From positions 26,010 to 90,009 of the forward strand of contig DATBLE010000003.1 in the NCBI GenBank assembly GCA_036555585.1: a stretch of DNA of 64,000 nt, read 5' to 3'. Position 1 is the stretch's first letter; every line of letters begins with the position of its first letter. This stretch comes from DATBLE01 sp036555585. GTDB lineage: Bacteria > Actinomycetota > Thermoleophilia > Gaiellales > Gaiellaceae. The notes beneath the pieces are model-generated. The model saw only the letters and a program-made list of their open reading frames with translations, did not search any database and was not told where the DNA came from. The translations under genes were made by a program, and so were the position numbers. This document shows, in pieces, positions 41,217-48,621 of this stretch.

Positions 41217-41449
41217 CACGGATCGTCGTGATCGTCGCGCTCTTGACGCTCGCGGTTGCCTGGGGGGCGCGCGGCTCGGACGGCGCGGGCCACGAGCGCG
41301 CATACGTGGTGCGCGCCGGAGACACGCTGTGGGCGATCGCCGCCGCTCGCTACGGCGGCGACCCGCGCGAGGCGGTCTACAGGCTCGAGCAGCGCAACCA
41401 CCTGGCCGGCTCGCTCGTCCGGCCGGGGCAGCGCATCGTTCTTCCGTAG
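41210..41449 (+). CDS. Membrane-anchored LysM protein under SOS control (YneA-like candidate)
   Basis: 79 residues: an N-terminal transmembrane helix (~4-20), a short linker, and a single LysM domain (32-79) with YVVRAGDTLWAIAAARYGGDPR and a closing RPGQRIVLP. LysM binds peptidoglycan. This size and architecture is that of B. subtilis YneA and related SOS-induced cell-division inhibitors. Two perfect SOS boxes over its promoter are in keeping with that. YneA is usually next to lexA; no lexA is in this window, so the link rests on architecture and operators. The alternative is a general peptidoglycan-binding anchor. ATG 41210 is probably the first codon of a near-leaderless mRNA. Confidence 0.82.
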   Translation: MFARIVVIVALLTLAVAWGARGSDGAGHERAYVVRAGDTLWAIAAARYGGDPREAVYRLEQRNHLAGSLVRPGQRIVLP

Positions 41450-41460
41450 CGGCGCCACCC

Positions 41461-41466
41461 TAGACT
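41461..41466 (+). promoter_or_regulatory. Candidate -10 element for rnz
   Basis: TAGACT ends 10 nt before ATG 41477, with a GGGAG just before the ATG too close to act as a normal ribosome-binding site. Confidence 0.35.
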
Positions 41467-41476
41467 GGACCGGGAG

Positions 41477-42502
41477 ATGGACCTCGAGGTCGTCTTCCTG
41501 GGCACGGCCGGCTCGATGCCCACGGCCGACCGGTCGCCGACCGCGCTGCTGGTGCGGCGCGGAGGCGAGCGCCTGCTCTTCGACTGCGCCGAAGGGACCC
41601 AGCGCCAGCTGCTGCGCTCGAGCCTCGGCCTGATCGACCTGCGCGAGGTCTTTCTCACGCACTACCACGCGGACCACTACCTCGGGCTGCCGGGGATGCT
41701 GAAGACGTTCGCGCTGCGCGGTCGCGAGATGCCGATCACGATCTACGGGCCGCCCGGCCTCGCCGACCTGTTCCGCTCGCTGCGCCGGATCTTCGGCCAG
41801 CTCACCTACCGGTACGAGCTGTGCGAGCTCCGCCCGGGGACGGCCCTCGACCGGGGCGACTACCGCCTGACCACGTTCTCCGTCGAGCACGGCCCGTCGT
41901 CGATCGGCTACGCGCTGGTCGAGGACGATCGCCCCGGACGCTTCGACGTCGAGAGGTCCGACGCCCTCGGAGTTCCGTCCGGGCCGGAGCGGGGCCGGCT
42001 CCAGCGGGGTGAGGCGGTCGTGCTCGCCGACGGGACGACGATCGCGCCGCAGCAGGTGCTCGGCGAGGCGAGGCCGGGGCGGACGATCGTGATCGCGGGC
42101 GACACCGCGCCCACGCGGAGCGTCCTGGAGGCGTCCGTCGGCGCCGACCTGCTGATCCACGAGGCGACCTTCCTCGAGGACGAGCGTGGACGGGCGGAGG
42201 AGACGGCGCACTCGACGGCAGCCGACGCGGCCCAGATCGCCCAGGCGGCAGGCGTTCGCATGCTCGCGCTCACCCATCTCTCGACGCGCTACTTCGGTCC
42301 GGACGCGGCCCGCGAGGCGCGCGCCGTCTTCGCCGACACGGTCGTCCCGAGGGACTTCGATATCATCGACGTGCGGTTCCAGGAGCGGGGCGGGCCGCAC
42401 CTGATCAAGGGCGGTGCGCTCCCGCAGCGAGGAGACCCGGCCCCGGCCGAGAACAGCGTCAGAGCACCAGACCTTCCCGTTCCGGAGGAGACGGCCCGAT
42501 GA
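41477..42502 (+). CDS. rnz: Ribonuclease Z (tRNA 3'-end processing)
   Basis: 341 residues of the metallo-beta-lactamase fold. FLGTAGSMPTADRSPTA at the N-terminus is the RNase Z entry. The zinc motif is THYHADHYLG with His62, His64, Asp66 and His67. Further ligands are in SVEHGPSSIGYAL, IAGDTAPTRS and LALTHLSTRYF, and HEATFLEDE is another typical block. The ~30 residues after RFQERGGPHLIKGG are a Pro/Ala-rich tail. It removes 3' trailers from tRNA precursors, relevant because the tRNAs here lack encoded CCA. The ATGA overlap with the next gene suggests coupled translation. Confidence 0.93.
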   Translation: MDLEVVFLGTAGSMPTADRSPTALLVRRGGERLLFDCAEGTQRQLLRSSLGLIDLREVFLTHYHADHYLGLPGMLKTFALRGREMPITIYGPPGLADLFRSLRRIFGQLTYRYELCELRPGTALDRGDYRLTTFSVEHGPSSIGYALVEDDRPGRFDVERSDALGVPSGPERGRLQRGEAVVLADGTTIAPQQVLGEARPGRTIVIAGDTAPTRSVLEASVGADLLIHEATFLEDERGRAEETAHSTAADAAQIAQAAGVRMLALTHLSTRYFGPDAAREARAVFADTVVPRDFDIIDVRFQERGGPHLIKGGALPQRGDPAPAENSVRAPDLPVPEETAR

Positions 42503-42732
42503 CCAGACTCGTCCAGGTTGCGCTCGCCGAGGATGTGACCGAGGCGGAGGAGATCCAGGCCATCCTCGAGGCGGCCGGGATCGCGTCCGAGCTGGAGACG
42601 GCCGTCGAGCACCACCCCCGGTCGACCGAGGACGCGCCGCAGAAGGTCCTGGTCGAGGAGTCGTCGCTCGAGGCCGCCCAGTTCGCGATCGAGGCGATGA
42701 CCGACCCTGACGAGCTCCTCGGCGACGCATAG
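42499..42732 (+). CDS. DUF2007 family small protein
   Basis: 77 residues, acidic. LVQVALAEDVTEAEEIQAILEAAGIASELE followed by a second strand/helix (QKVLVEESSLEAAQFAIEAM) is the ferredoxin-like fold of DUF2007 (putative signal-transducing protein). No catalytic or ligand residues are known for the family. ATG overlaps the rnz stop by 4 nt, so it is cotranslated with RNase Z; any functional relation is unproven. Confidence 0.75.
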   Translation: MTRLVQVALAEDVTEAEEIQAILEAAGIASELETAVEHHPRSTEDAPQKVLVEESSLEAAQFAIEAMTDPDELLGDA

Positions 42733-42743
42733 CGCCGGCCGCG

Positions 42744-44012
42744 ATGAGGCGTCTGCTCCTCGCCACCGCCGTGCTCCTCGCAGTCACGGCCGGGCCTGCG
42801 CATGCCGCGACCAAGACGTACTCGACCGGCGACATCGACGTTCCGATCGGCGTGAGCTTCGACCGGTCGCTCGCCGTCCCGGACCGCGGCCCGGTCTCGT
42901 TCGTACGCGTCTCGCTGAGGATCAGCACGCCGGACACGTCCGCGCTCTCGATCTCGCTCGTCGGCCCGAGCGGGACGGAGGTGCCGCTGGTCGCCAAGGC
43001 AGGCGCGGGCCCGGACTTCGGGAGCGGCGAGCGGAGCTGCGGCGGGCTGCTCACCGTGCTCGACTCGGACGAGACCACCAACCGGATCGCCGCCGGGTCG
43101 GCTCCGTTCACCGCCGGCCCGTACCGGCCGCAGGGAGATCTCGCGACGCTCTACGGCGAGGATGCCCGCGGGCGCTGGACGCTGCGGATCACGAAGTCGG
43201 ACGACCGCCCGGCCCGGCTGAACTGCCTCACGCTGGACATCTCGCGGGACGTCCCCCAGACCCTGTCTGCGCGGAAGGGCCCGCTGTCGGCGGCCGTGAC
43301 CTTCACCGAGCGGAACTTCCTGTTCGAGAAGCTGCGCCTGCACGTCGCCCGTCCCGGGCGGGCCGTCCTGGACGCGCCGATTCAGCGCCTGGGCTGTCCC
43401 GACTGCGCGAACGACCGGCCGTCGGCGCTGAAGGTCCTCGACCTGGACGGGGGCGAGCCCGAGGTGCTCGTCGACCTGAACTCGGGCGGTGCGCACTGCT
43501 GCCTGTTCACCCTCATCCTGCGCTGGGACGCGGCGGCCAGGCGCTACCGCTCGACGCTCGGCTACTGGGGAAACTACGGCTCGCGCCTCGGGGATCTCGA
43601 CGGCGACGGCCTCCCGGAGTTCTCCGCGTTCGACGAGCGGTTCGTCTACGAGTACACCGCGTACGTCTTCTCGTCCGCGCCCATCCGCATCTGGAGCTAC
43701 CGGGACGGCAAGCTCGTGAACGTCACGCGTGACTTCCCGACGCTGATCGGGAAGAGCGCCACGACCAACCTCGGCTACTACCTGAAGGGGCGCAACGACA
43801 AGAACACTGACGTCCGCTCCTACGTTGCCGCCTACGTCGCCGACCAGTACCTGCTCGGCGATCCGGCCGAGGGCAAGCGCCTGCTCGATCTGGCCCTGAG
43901 GCGCGGCGATCTGGGCCGCGGCCCGAGCCTGCTCGGCCTGCCCGCGGGCAAGGCCTTCGTCGTCGCGCTGATGCGTGACCTGAAGCGATGGGGGTACACG
44001 AGGCCGTCGTGA
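42744..44012 (+). CDS. Secreted protein with P-domain-like region and VCBS/FG-GAP-like C-terminus
   Basis: 422 residues. Signal peptide ~1-22 (cleavage after AHA). Residues ~25-168 resemble a proprotein-convertase P-domain-type jelly roll (VSFVRVSLRISTPDTSALSISLVGPSG, then ARGRWTLRITKSDD and a closing CLTLDI). The rest carries a calcium-binding-like DLDGDGLPEF and paired cysteines (GCPDC, HCC). No protease domain is attached. It is probably exported and binds a surface partner; function unknown. Ends in a GTGA overlap with the rhodanese start. Confidence 0.7.
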   Translation: MRRLLLATAVLLAVTAGPAHAATKTYSTGDIDVPIGVSFDRSLAVPDRGPVSFVRVSLRISTPDTSALSISLVGPSGTEVPLVAKAGAGPDFGSGERSCGGLLTVLDSDETTNRIAAGSAPFTAGPYRPQGDLATLYGEDARGRWTLRITKSDDRPARLNCLTLDISRDVPQTLSARKGPLSAAVTFTERNFLFEKLRLHVARPGRAVLDAPIQRLGCPDCANDRPSALKVLDLDGGEPEVLVDLNSGGAHCCLFTLILRWDAAARRYRSTLGYWGNYGSRLGDLDGDGLPEFSAFDERFVYEYTAYVFSSAPIRIWSYRDGKLVNVTRDFPTLIGKSATTNLGYYLKGRNDKNTDVRSYVAAYVADQYLLGDPAEGKRLLDLALRRGDLGRGPSLLGLPAGKAFVVALMRDLKRWGYTRPS

Positions 44013-44371
44013 GCGGGAAGACCGCCGATTCGCTCCTGGCCGAGGCCCGCGCCGGGCTCGTCCGGCTGACGCCCCGGGACGCCCTGGCCGCGTGGCAGGC
44101 GGGCGCAGTGCTCGTCGACACGCGCTCCGCGGACGAGCAGCGCGAGCAGCAGGGGGTGATCCCCGGCGCGCTGCAGCATCCGCTGTCCGTGATGCTCTGG
44201 CGCCTCGACGAGCTGCCGCGCGAGACCCGGGTGATCCTGATCTGCCGCCACGGCTACTCGTCGAGCCTGGGCGCGGCTCGGCTGCAGGAGCTCGGCTTTC
44301 GCGACGCGACCGACGTCGAGGGCGGTTTCGAGGCGTGGGCGGCCGCCGGGCTTCCCGTCGCCCCGGCCTAA
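44009..44371 (+). CDS. Rhodanese-domain sulfurtransferase
   Basis: 120 residues, single rhodanese domain. LVDTRSADEQREQQGVIPGALQHPL is the CH2A-like segment. The active-site loop ICRHGYSSSLGA has the persulfide-forming Cys. The end EGGFEAWAAAGLPV matches the CH2B-type closing. It moves sulfane sulfur or acts in thiol chemistry. Two starts fit: GTG 44009, overlapping the upstream stop (GTGA), or ATG 43988, seven codons earlier; neither has a strong ribosome-binding site. Convergent with the hydrolase gene, stops overlapping by 4 bp. Confidence 0.88.
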   Translation: MSGKTADSLLAEARAGLVRLTPRDALAAWQAGAVLVDTRSADEQREQQGVIPGALQHPLSVMLWRLDELPRETRVILICRHGYSSSLGAARLQELGFRDATDVEGGFEAWAAAGLPVAPA

Positions 44372-45108
44372 CGCACGGCCGCGATCAGCCGGTCGAGCGG
44401 CGCCCAGAGCTGGCGCCGGATCTCCGGTCCCCACCCGAGGGCCGAGAAGTGGTCCGCGCGGAAGGTGCCCCGTGAGCGGACGACCGCCGTGGCGACGTTC
44501 TGCGGCGGAAAGCTCGCGCGCTCGAGTCGCCGCAGGAGCTCGCGGACCCCGGCCGGCGAGTCCCGGTCGGCCGCGACGAGCAGCAGCCGGGCGGTGTGGG
44601 GGAGGTGCGTGAAGTTGACGACCTCCTCGAGACTGGGGTTGAGGGTGCTCGGAAAGACGCTCATCACCGCCGCCGGCTTCGTGCTGATCCGCCACATGAC
44701 CGCAGCCGCCTCCACGGCGAGCCGCCCGCCGCGCGAGTAGCCCACGACGACCACGGGGACGTGCGGGCGGCCGAGCCGCACGAGACCCGCGTGGATGCCG
44801 ATCAGCGAGTGTAGGAGCGCCGGCCCAGCGCCGGGCACGGTCTCGTAACGGGGATAAACGACGTCGTTCCCGCGCTCGACGAGGTGCTCGATCCACGGGA
44901 GGTGGTTGAACGGGTTCAGCTCGCTCTCGTCGAGCCCGTGCTCGAAGACGACCACCGCCTTCGGCGCGCCGCGCGCCTTCCATACCCAGTACGCGTCTGC
45001 GCCCTTCCCGTACGGGCCGAGCATCTTCGGCTCCGCGGCGGGCCTTGCCGCCGCCGGTGCGGTCACCGCGAGCCCGGCCAGGGCGAGCAGGAGCGCTGCA
45101 CGGCGCAC
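44368..45108 (-). CDS. Secreted alpha/beta hydrolase-like protein
   Basis: 246 residues with a signal peptide (~1-22, AAARP). KAVVVFEHGLDESELNPFNHLPWIEHLV supplies the oxyanion region. The nucleophile elbow is VVGYSRGGRLAVEAAA. LLLVAADRDSPAG would hold the acid and RADHFSALG the catalytic His. This is a full Ser-Asp-His set for an esterase/lipase-type enzyme; substrate unknown. GTG 45108 has no clear ribosome-binding site. It is divergent from the pyrimidine operon with an 87-bp gap that contains the pyrR leader. Confidence 0.75.
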   Translation of the reverse strand: MRRAALLLALAGLAVTAPAAARPAAEPKMLGPYGKGADAYWVWKARGAPKAVVVFEHGLDESELNPFNHLPWIEHLVERGNDVVYPRYETVPGAGPALLHSLIGIHAGLVRLGRPHVPVVVVGYSRGGRLAVEAAAVMWRISTKPAAVMSVFPSTLNPSLEEVVNFTHLPHTARLLLVAADRDSPAGVRELLRRLERASFPPQNVATAVVRSRGTFRADHFSALGWGPEIRRQLWAPLDRLIAAVR

Positions 45109-45136
45109 GCCAACCTATGACGTCCCGGGCAACCGT

Positions 45137-45142
45137 TAGTCT
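45137..45142 (+). promoter_or_regulatory. Candidate -10 element of the pyrimidine operon
   Basis: TAGTCT would start transcription near 45149, leaving a ~47-nt leader that contains the PyrR-binding loop. The -35 is poor. Confidence 0.35.
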
Positions 45143-45164
45143 GTCGCCTGCAACGTCCTTTAAC

Positions 45165-45188
45165 CCGGTCCCGTGAGGCCGGAAAGGA
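45165..45188 (+). promoter_or_regulatory. PyrR-binding RNA element overlapping the pyrR ribosome-binding site
   Basis: CCGG (45165-45168), loop TCCCGTGAGG, CCGG (45179-45182) matches the PyrR-binding core UCCNGNGAGGY. AAAGGAG follows at once (45183-45189). No terminator/antiterminator pair is present, so PyrR bound with UMP would most likely hide the Shine-Dalgarno: translational repression, as described in mycobacteria. Confidence 0.75.
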
Positions 45189-45195
45189 GTGGATC

Positions 45196-45786
45196 GTGAG
45201 CACGCGCCAATCCAGCCTGGCCGACCGAGCCGGGCGGATCCTCCTAGACGCAGACGCGCTCGGCCGCACGCTTCACCGCATCGCGCACGAGATCATCGAG
45301 GCGAACGCCGATCTCGAGGCCGTCGCGCTCGTCGGCATTCACACGCGAGGCGTCCCGCTCGCGTACCGCCTGCGCCGGCTGATCGAGGAGTTCAGCGGCG
45401 TCGAGGTCGACCTGGGGACGATCGACATCACCTTCCATCGCGACGACCTGCACGTGCGCGGCGGCGAGGCGCCCTTGCACGCCCAGCCGCTCGTCCGGGA
45501 GTCGAAGCTCGACTTCGCGCTTGAGGGCCGCACCTGCATCCTCGTCGACGACGTCCTCTACACCGGCCGGACGATCCGGGCCGCGATCGAGGCGCTGTTC
45601 GACTACGGCCGCCCGGCGCGCGTCCAGCTCGCGGTCGTCGCCGACCGCGGCCACCGCGAGCTGCCCATCCGACCCGACTACGTCGGCAAGAACCTGCCCA
45701 CCGCCCGTGCAGAGCGCGTCCACGTTCAGCTCGTGGAGATCGACGAGGTCGATCGCGTGGTCCTGGTCACGAAGGAGACGACATGA
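45196..45786 (+). CDS. pyrR: PyrR bifunctional regulator / uracil phosphoribosyltransferase
   Basis: 196 residues. The PRPP-binding loop is CILVDDVLYTGRTIRAAIEAL. LVGIHTRGVPLAYRL and GTIDITFHRDDL are PyrR-specific blocks, and DRGHRELPIRPDYVGKNLPT is near the C-terminus. PyrR binds pyr mRNA in response to UMP/UTP and has weak UPRTase activity. Being first in the operon, behind its own binding loop, it is autoregulated. GTG 45196 follows AAAGGAG by 6-7 nt. ATGA overlap with pyrB. Confidence 0.95.
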   Translation: MSTRQSSLADRAGRILLDADALGRTLHRIAHEIIEANADLEAVALVGIHTRGVPLAYRLRRLIEEFSGVEVDLGTIDITFHRDDLHVRGGEAPLHAQPLVRESKLDFALEGRTCILVDDVLYTGRTIRAAIEALFDYGRPARVQLAVVADRGHRELPIRPDYVGKNLPTARAERVHVQLVEIDEVDRVVLVTKETT

Positions 45787-46778
45787 TCCAGCTGGTACGG
45801 GACGATCTGAGCGCCCCGCCGTCCGGCCCGCCGTCGCGCAGGCACCTGATCTCGATCGGCGACCTCGCGCGGGACGACGTCACGCGGCTGCTCGCCACCG
45901 CCCGGAGCTTCGAGCGCTCGCTCGAGCGGGAGATGAAGAAGCTGCCCACCCTGCGCGGGCGGACGGTCGTGAACCTGTTCTTCGAGTCGTCGACGCGGAC
46001 CTCGTCGAGCTTCGAGCTCGCCGCCAAGCGGCTCTCCGCCGACGTGATGTCGGTCAAGTCGAGCGGCTCGTCGGTGGACAAGGGCGAGTCGCTGAAGGAC
46101 ACGGCGCTCACCCTCGACGCGTACGACCCGGATGTGATCGTGATCCGCCATCCGCAGATCGGCGCGCCCGACCTGGTCGCGCGCGTGACCGGTGCCCATG
46201 TCGTCAACGCGGGGGACGGCAAGCACCAGCACCCGACCCAGGCGCTCCTCGACCTGTACACGATCGAGCAGCACGTCGGGCCGGTCGAAGGGCTGCACGT
46301 CGCCATCGTCGGGGACGTGCTCCATTCCCGGGTTGCGCGGTCGAACATCCAGGCGCTCGTCCTGATGGGCGCCCGGGTGACGCTGGTCGGGCCGCCGCCG
46401 CTGATCCCGCGCGGGATCGAGACGATGGGCTGTGAGGTGGCGACCGACATCTCGGCGATCGGGGCGGCCGACGTCGTCTACGTGCTGCGCATGCAACGCG
46501 AGCGGATGGAGGCGGGCGAGAACTACGTGCCCAGCCTGCGCGAGTACGCCGCCCGCTGGGGCGTGACCTCCGCCCGGCTCCGGCCGGGGCAGAAGGTGAT
46601 GCATCCCGGCCCGATGAACCGGGGCGTCGAGATCGACCCGGCCGTGGCCGACTCGGTCGACGCGCTGATCGAGACGCAGGTGCGCGCCGGGCTCGTCGTG
46701 CGGATGGCCGTCCTGTACGACCTGCTCACGCACGGGCCGGTCGAGATCAAGGCCGAGGCGGCGGAGGAGGTGGCGTGA
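45783..46778 (+). CDS. pyrB: Aspartate carbamoyltransferase catalytic subunit
   Basis: 331 residues. Makes carbamoyl aspartate, the committed step of pyrimidine synthesis. Carbamoyl-phosphate motif FESSTRTSSSFE near residue 65, SGSSVDKGESLKDT with the active-site loop Ser-Lys, GDGKHQHPTQALLDLYT, and the aspartate-binding LRMQRERM and HPGPMNRG segments. No pyrI regulatory subunit is nearby, as is normal in actinobacteria. The stop TGA overlaps the pyrC ATG. Confidence 0.97.
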   Translation: MIQLVRDDLSAPPSGPPSRRHLISIGDLARDDVTRLLATARSFERSLEREMKKLPTLRGRTVVNLFFESSTRTSSSFELAAKRLSADVMSVKSSGSSVDKGESLKDTALTLDAYDPDVIVIRHPQIGAPDLVARVTGAHVVNAGDGKHQHPTQALLDLYTIEQHVGPVEGLHVAIVGDVLHSRVARSNIQALVLMGARVTLVGPPPLIPRGIETMGCEVATDISAIGAADVVYVLRMQRERMEAGENYVPSLREYAARWGVTSARLRPGQKVMHPGPMNRGVEIDPAVADSVDALIETQVRAGLVVRMAVLYDLLTHGPVEIKAEAAEEVA

Positions 46779-48082
46779 TGGAGATCCTGCACGGCCGCGA
46801 GGGCCACGACGACCTCGTCGTCCGCAGCGCCCGGGTGATCGATCCGGCGCATGCGATCGACGACCTGCTGGACGTCCGCGTCGACCACGGCGTGATCGTC
46901 GACATCGGCCTGAACGTGCCGGCGAACGGCCACCGCGTGGTCGAGGGCAGGGGGCTGGTGCTCGCGCCCGGCTTCGTCGATCCCCACGTCCACCTGCGCG
47001 CTCCGGGGCGCGAGGACGAGGAGACGATCGCGTCGGGCACGGCCGCCGCGGCCGCCGGCGGCTTCTGCGCGATCCTCGCGATGCCGAACACGGAGCCCGT
47101 GGTCGACTCAGCGGCGGTCCTCGGCTCGCTGATCGAGACGGCGCGAGCGGAGGCCGAGGTGCCCGTCGGCTTCCTGGCGGCGATCACGAAGGGCCAGCGC
47201 GGCGAGGAGCTGACCGAGATGGCCGAGCTCGCCGAGGCCGGCGCGGCCGGCTTCTCGGACGACGGCCGGCCCGTGGTCGCTCCGGGGCTGATGCGGCGCG
47301 CGCTCCAGTACCACGGCATCACCGGCCGCCGCGTCGCCGTGCACTGCGAGGAGCCGACCCTCTCGCGGACGGGCCAGATCCACGAAGGCCCCGTCTCGGC
47401 CGAGCTCGGCTTCGCCGGCTACCCCTCGGTGGCGGAGAGCGTGATGGTCGGCCGCGACCTCGCTCTGGCGGCATACGAGGAGCAGCCGATCCACCTCCTG
47501 CATCTCTCGGCGCGAGAATCCGTCGACGAGCTCCGGCGCGCGCGCGCCACCGGTGTGCGTGCGACCGGGGAGGCGACTCCCCATCACCTGGTGCTGACCG
47601 ACGAGGCGGTCCGGTCGCTCGACCCGAACCTGAAGATGAACCCGCCGCTGAGGGGCGCCGACGACCGGTCGGCGCTCGTCGCCGCGGTCAGGGATGGGAC
47701 GATCTCGGTCATCGCCACCGACCACGCGCCGCATGCAGCCCACGAGAAGGACGTCCCCTTCGAGGAGGCGCCGTTCGGCGTCACCGGTCTCGAGACGGCG
47801 TTCGCCGCGCTGAACACGCACCTCGTCGGGCCCGGCCTGCTCACGCTGCCGACGCTGCTCGAGCGCATGTCGGCCGGGCCGGCCGAGGCGTACGGGCTCG
47901 AGCAGCCGCGGATCGCCAAGGGCGCGCCCGCGAACCTGGTGCTCCTCGATCCCCAGGCCGCCTGGCGCGTGGGTGAAGGCGGCTTCCGGTCGCGCTCGAG
48001 CAACTCCTGGCTCCTCGGCGAGACCCTGCGCGGAAAGGTGCGCCTGACGGTGGCCGCAGGGCGGATCGCGTACGCCGCATGA
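46778..48082 (+). CDS. pyrC: Dihydroorotase (class I)
   Basis: 434 residues, amidohydrolase barrel. The zinc motif is DPHVHLRAPGREDEE near residue 68. FCAILAMPNTEPVVD is substrate-binding. Further metal ligands are in VHCEEPTL and LLHLSARE, and the catalytic Asp is in VIATDHAPHA, followed by the lid-like EKDVPFEEAPFGVTGLE. It cyclises carbamoyl aspartate. ATG 46778 sits in a TGATG junction with pyrB; GTG 46775 is one codon upstream and equally open. ATGA overlap with the nucleotidyltransferase gene. Confidence 0.96.
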   Translation: MEILHGREGHDDLVVRSARVIDPAHAIDDLLDVRVDHGVIVDIGLNVPANGHRVVEGRGLVLAPGFVDPHVHLRAPGREDEETIASGTAAAAAGGFCAILAMPNTEPVVDSAAVLGSLIETARAEAEVPVGFLAAITKGQRGEELTEMAELAEAGAAGFSDDGRPVVAPGLMRRALQYHGITGRRVAVHCEEPTLSRTGQIHEGPVSAELGFAGYPSVAESVMVGRDLALAAYEEQPIHLLHLSARESVDELRRARATGVRATGEATPHHLVLTDEAVRSLDPNLKMNPPLRGADDRSALVAAVRDGTISVIATDHAPHAAHEKDVPFEEAPFGVTGLETAFAALNTHLVGPGLLTLPTLLERMSAGPAEAYGLEQPRIAKGAPANLVLLDPQAAWRVGEGGFRSRSSNSWLLGETLRGKVRLTVAAGRIAYAA

Positions 48083-48621
48083 CCGTGACCGAGGTGGGTC
48101 TCGAAGCGTACGCGACCGCGGTGGTCGACGCGGTCGACGTCCTCGTTCCGGTCGCGGGCGCGTACGTGCTCGGCTCCGCGCTGCTCGGCGGCTTCGATCC
48201 CGACCGCAGCGATCTCGACCTGATCGTGGTCGTCGAGCGGCCACCGACCGCACGCGAGCGGGAAGCCGTCGTCGAGGCGCTCGACGGGCTGCCGCGCCCC
48301 GTGCGCAAGCTCGAGCTCGTCGTCTACGCGGCCGGCGCGAAGCCCCCCGCGTACGCCCTCAACTACCCGGACGGCGACGGCGAGCCGCCGTTCTGGTTCG
48401 TACTCGACGCGGCGATCGCGCAGGAGCGCTCACAGCCGCTGCGCGGACGGCCCTGGCGCGAGCTGCTCGAGCCCGTGAGCGAACCCGAGACGCGCACCGC
48501 CGCGGAGGAGCTGCTCCGCTGGGCCGAGGGGCGCGGCGAGCCCGCGCGGCCGCATGCGCGTCGAGCCCGGCACTACCTCGAGCACGGCGAGTGGATCACG
48601 AAGGATCAGTCGGGGTCGTGA
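48079..48621 (+). CDS. Nucleotidyltransferase-fold protein inside the pyr operon
   Basis: 180 residues. The Pol-beta-type nucleotidyltransferase motif is GSALLGGFDPDRSDLDL with Gly32-Ser33 and Asp45/Asp47. A region of the type seen in AadA-like aminoglycoside nucleotidyltransferases follows, but the usual C-terminal helical domain is very short. It overlaps pyrC by ATGA and carA by GTGA, so it is made as part of the pyrimidine operon. I know of no pyrimidine-pathway enzyme of this kind. It may nucleotidylate a small molecule or a protein. Named function not assigned. Confidence 0.75.
   Translation: MTVTEVGLEAYATAVVDAVDVLVPVAGAYVLGSALLGGFDPDRSDLDLIVVVERPPTAREREAVVEALDGLPRPVRKLELVVYAAGAKPPAYALNYPDGDGEPPFWFVLDAAIAQERSQPLRGRPWRELLEPVSEPETRTAAEELLRWAEGRGEPARPHARRARHYLEHGEWITKDQSGS

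Noticed and set aside
40397..41449. LysM gene as the end of a longer frame starting at 40397
   Set aside because: The upstream part is antisense-like translation within dgcN in another frame; promoter, SOS boxes and ATG 41210 define the real gene.
48079..48621. Aminoglycoside resistance gene (aadA-like)
   Set aside because: Only the nucleotidyltransferase core is shared; the substrate-binding C-terminal domain is nearly absent and the context is biosynthetic.
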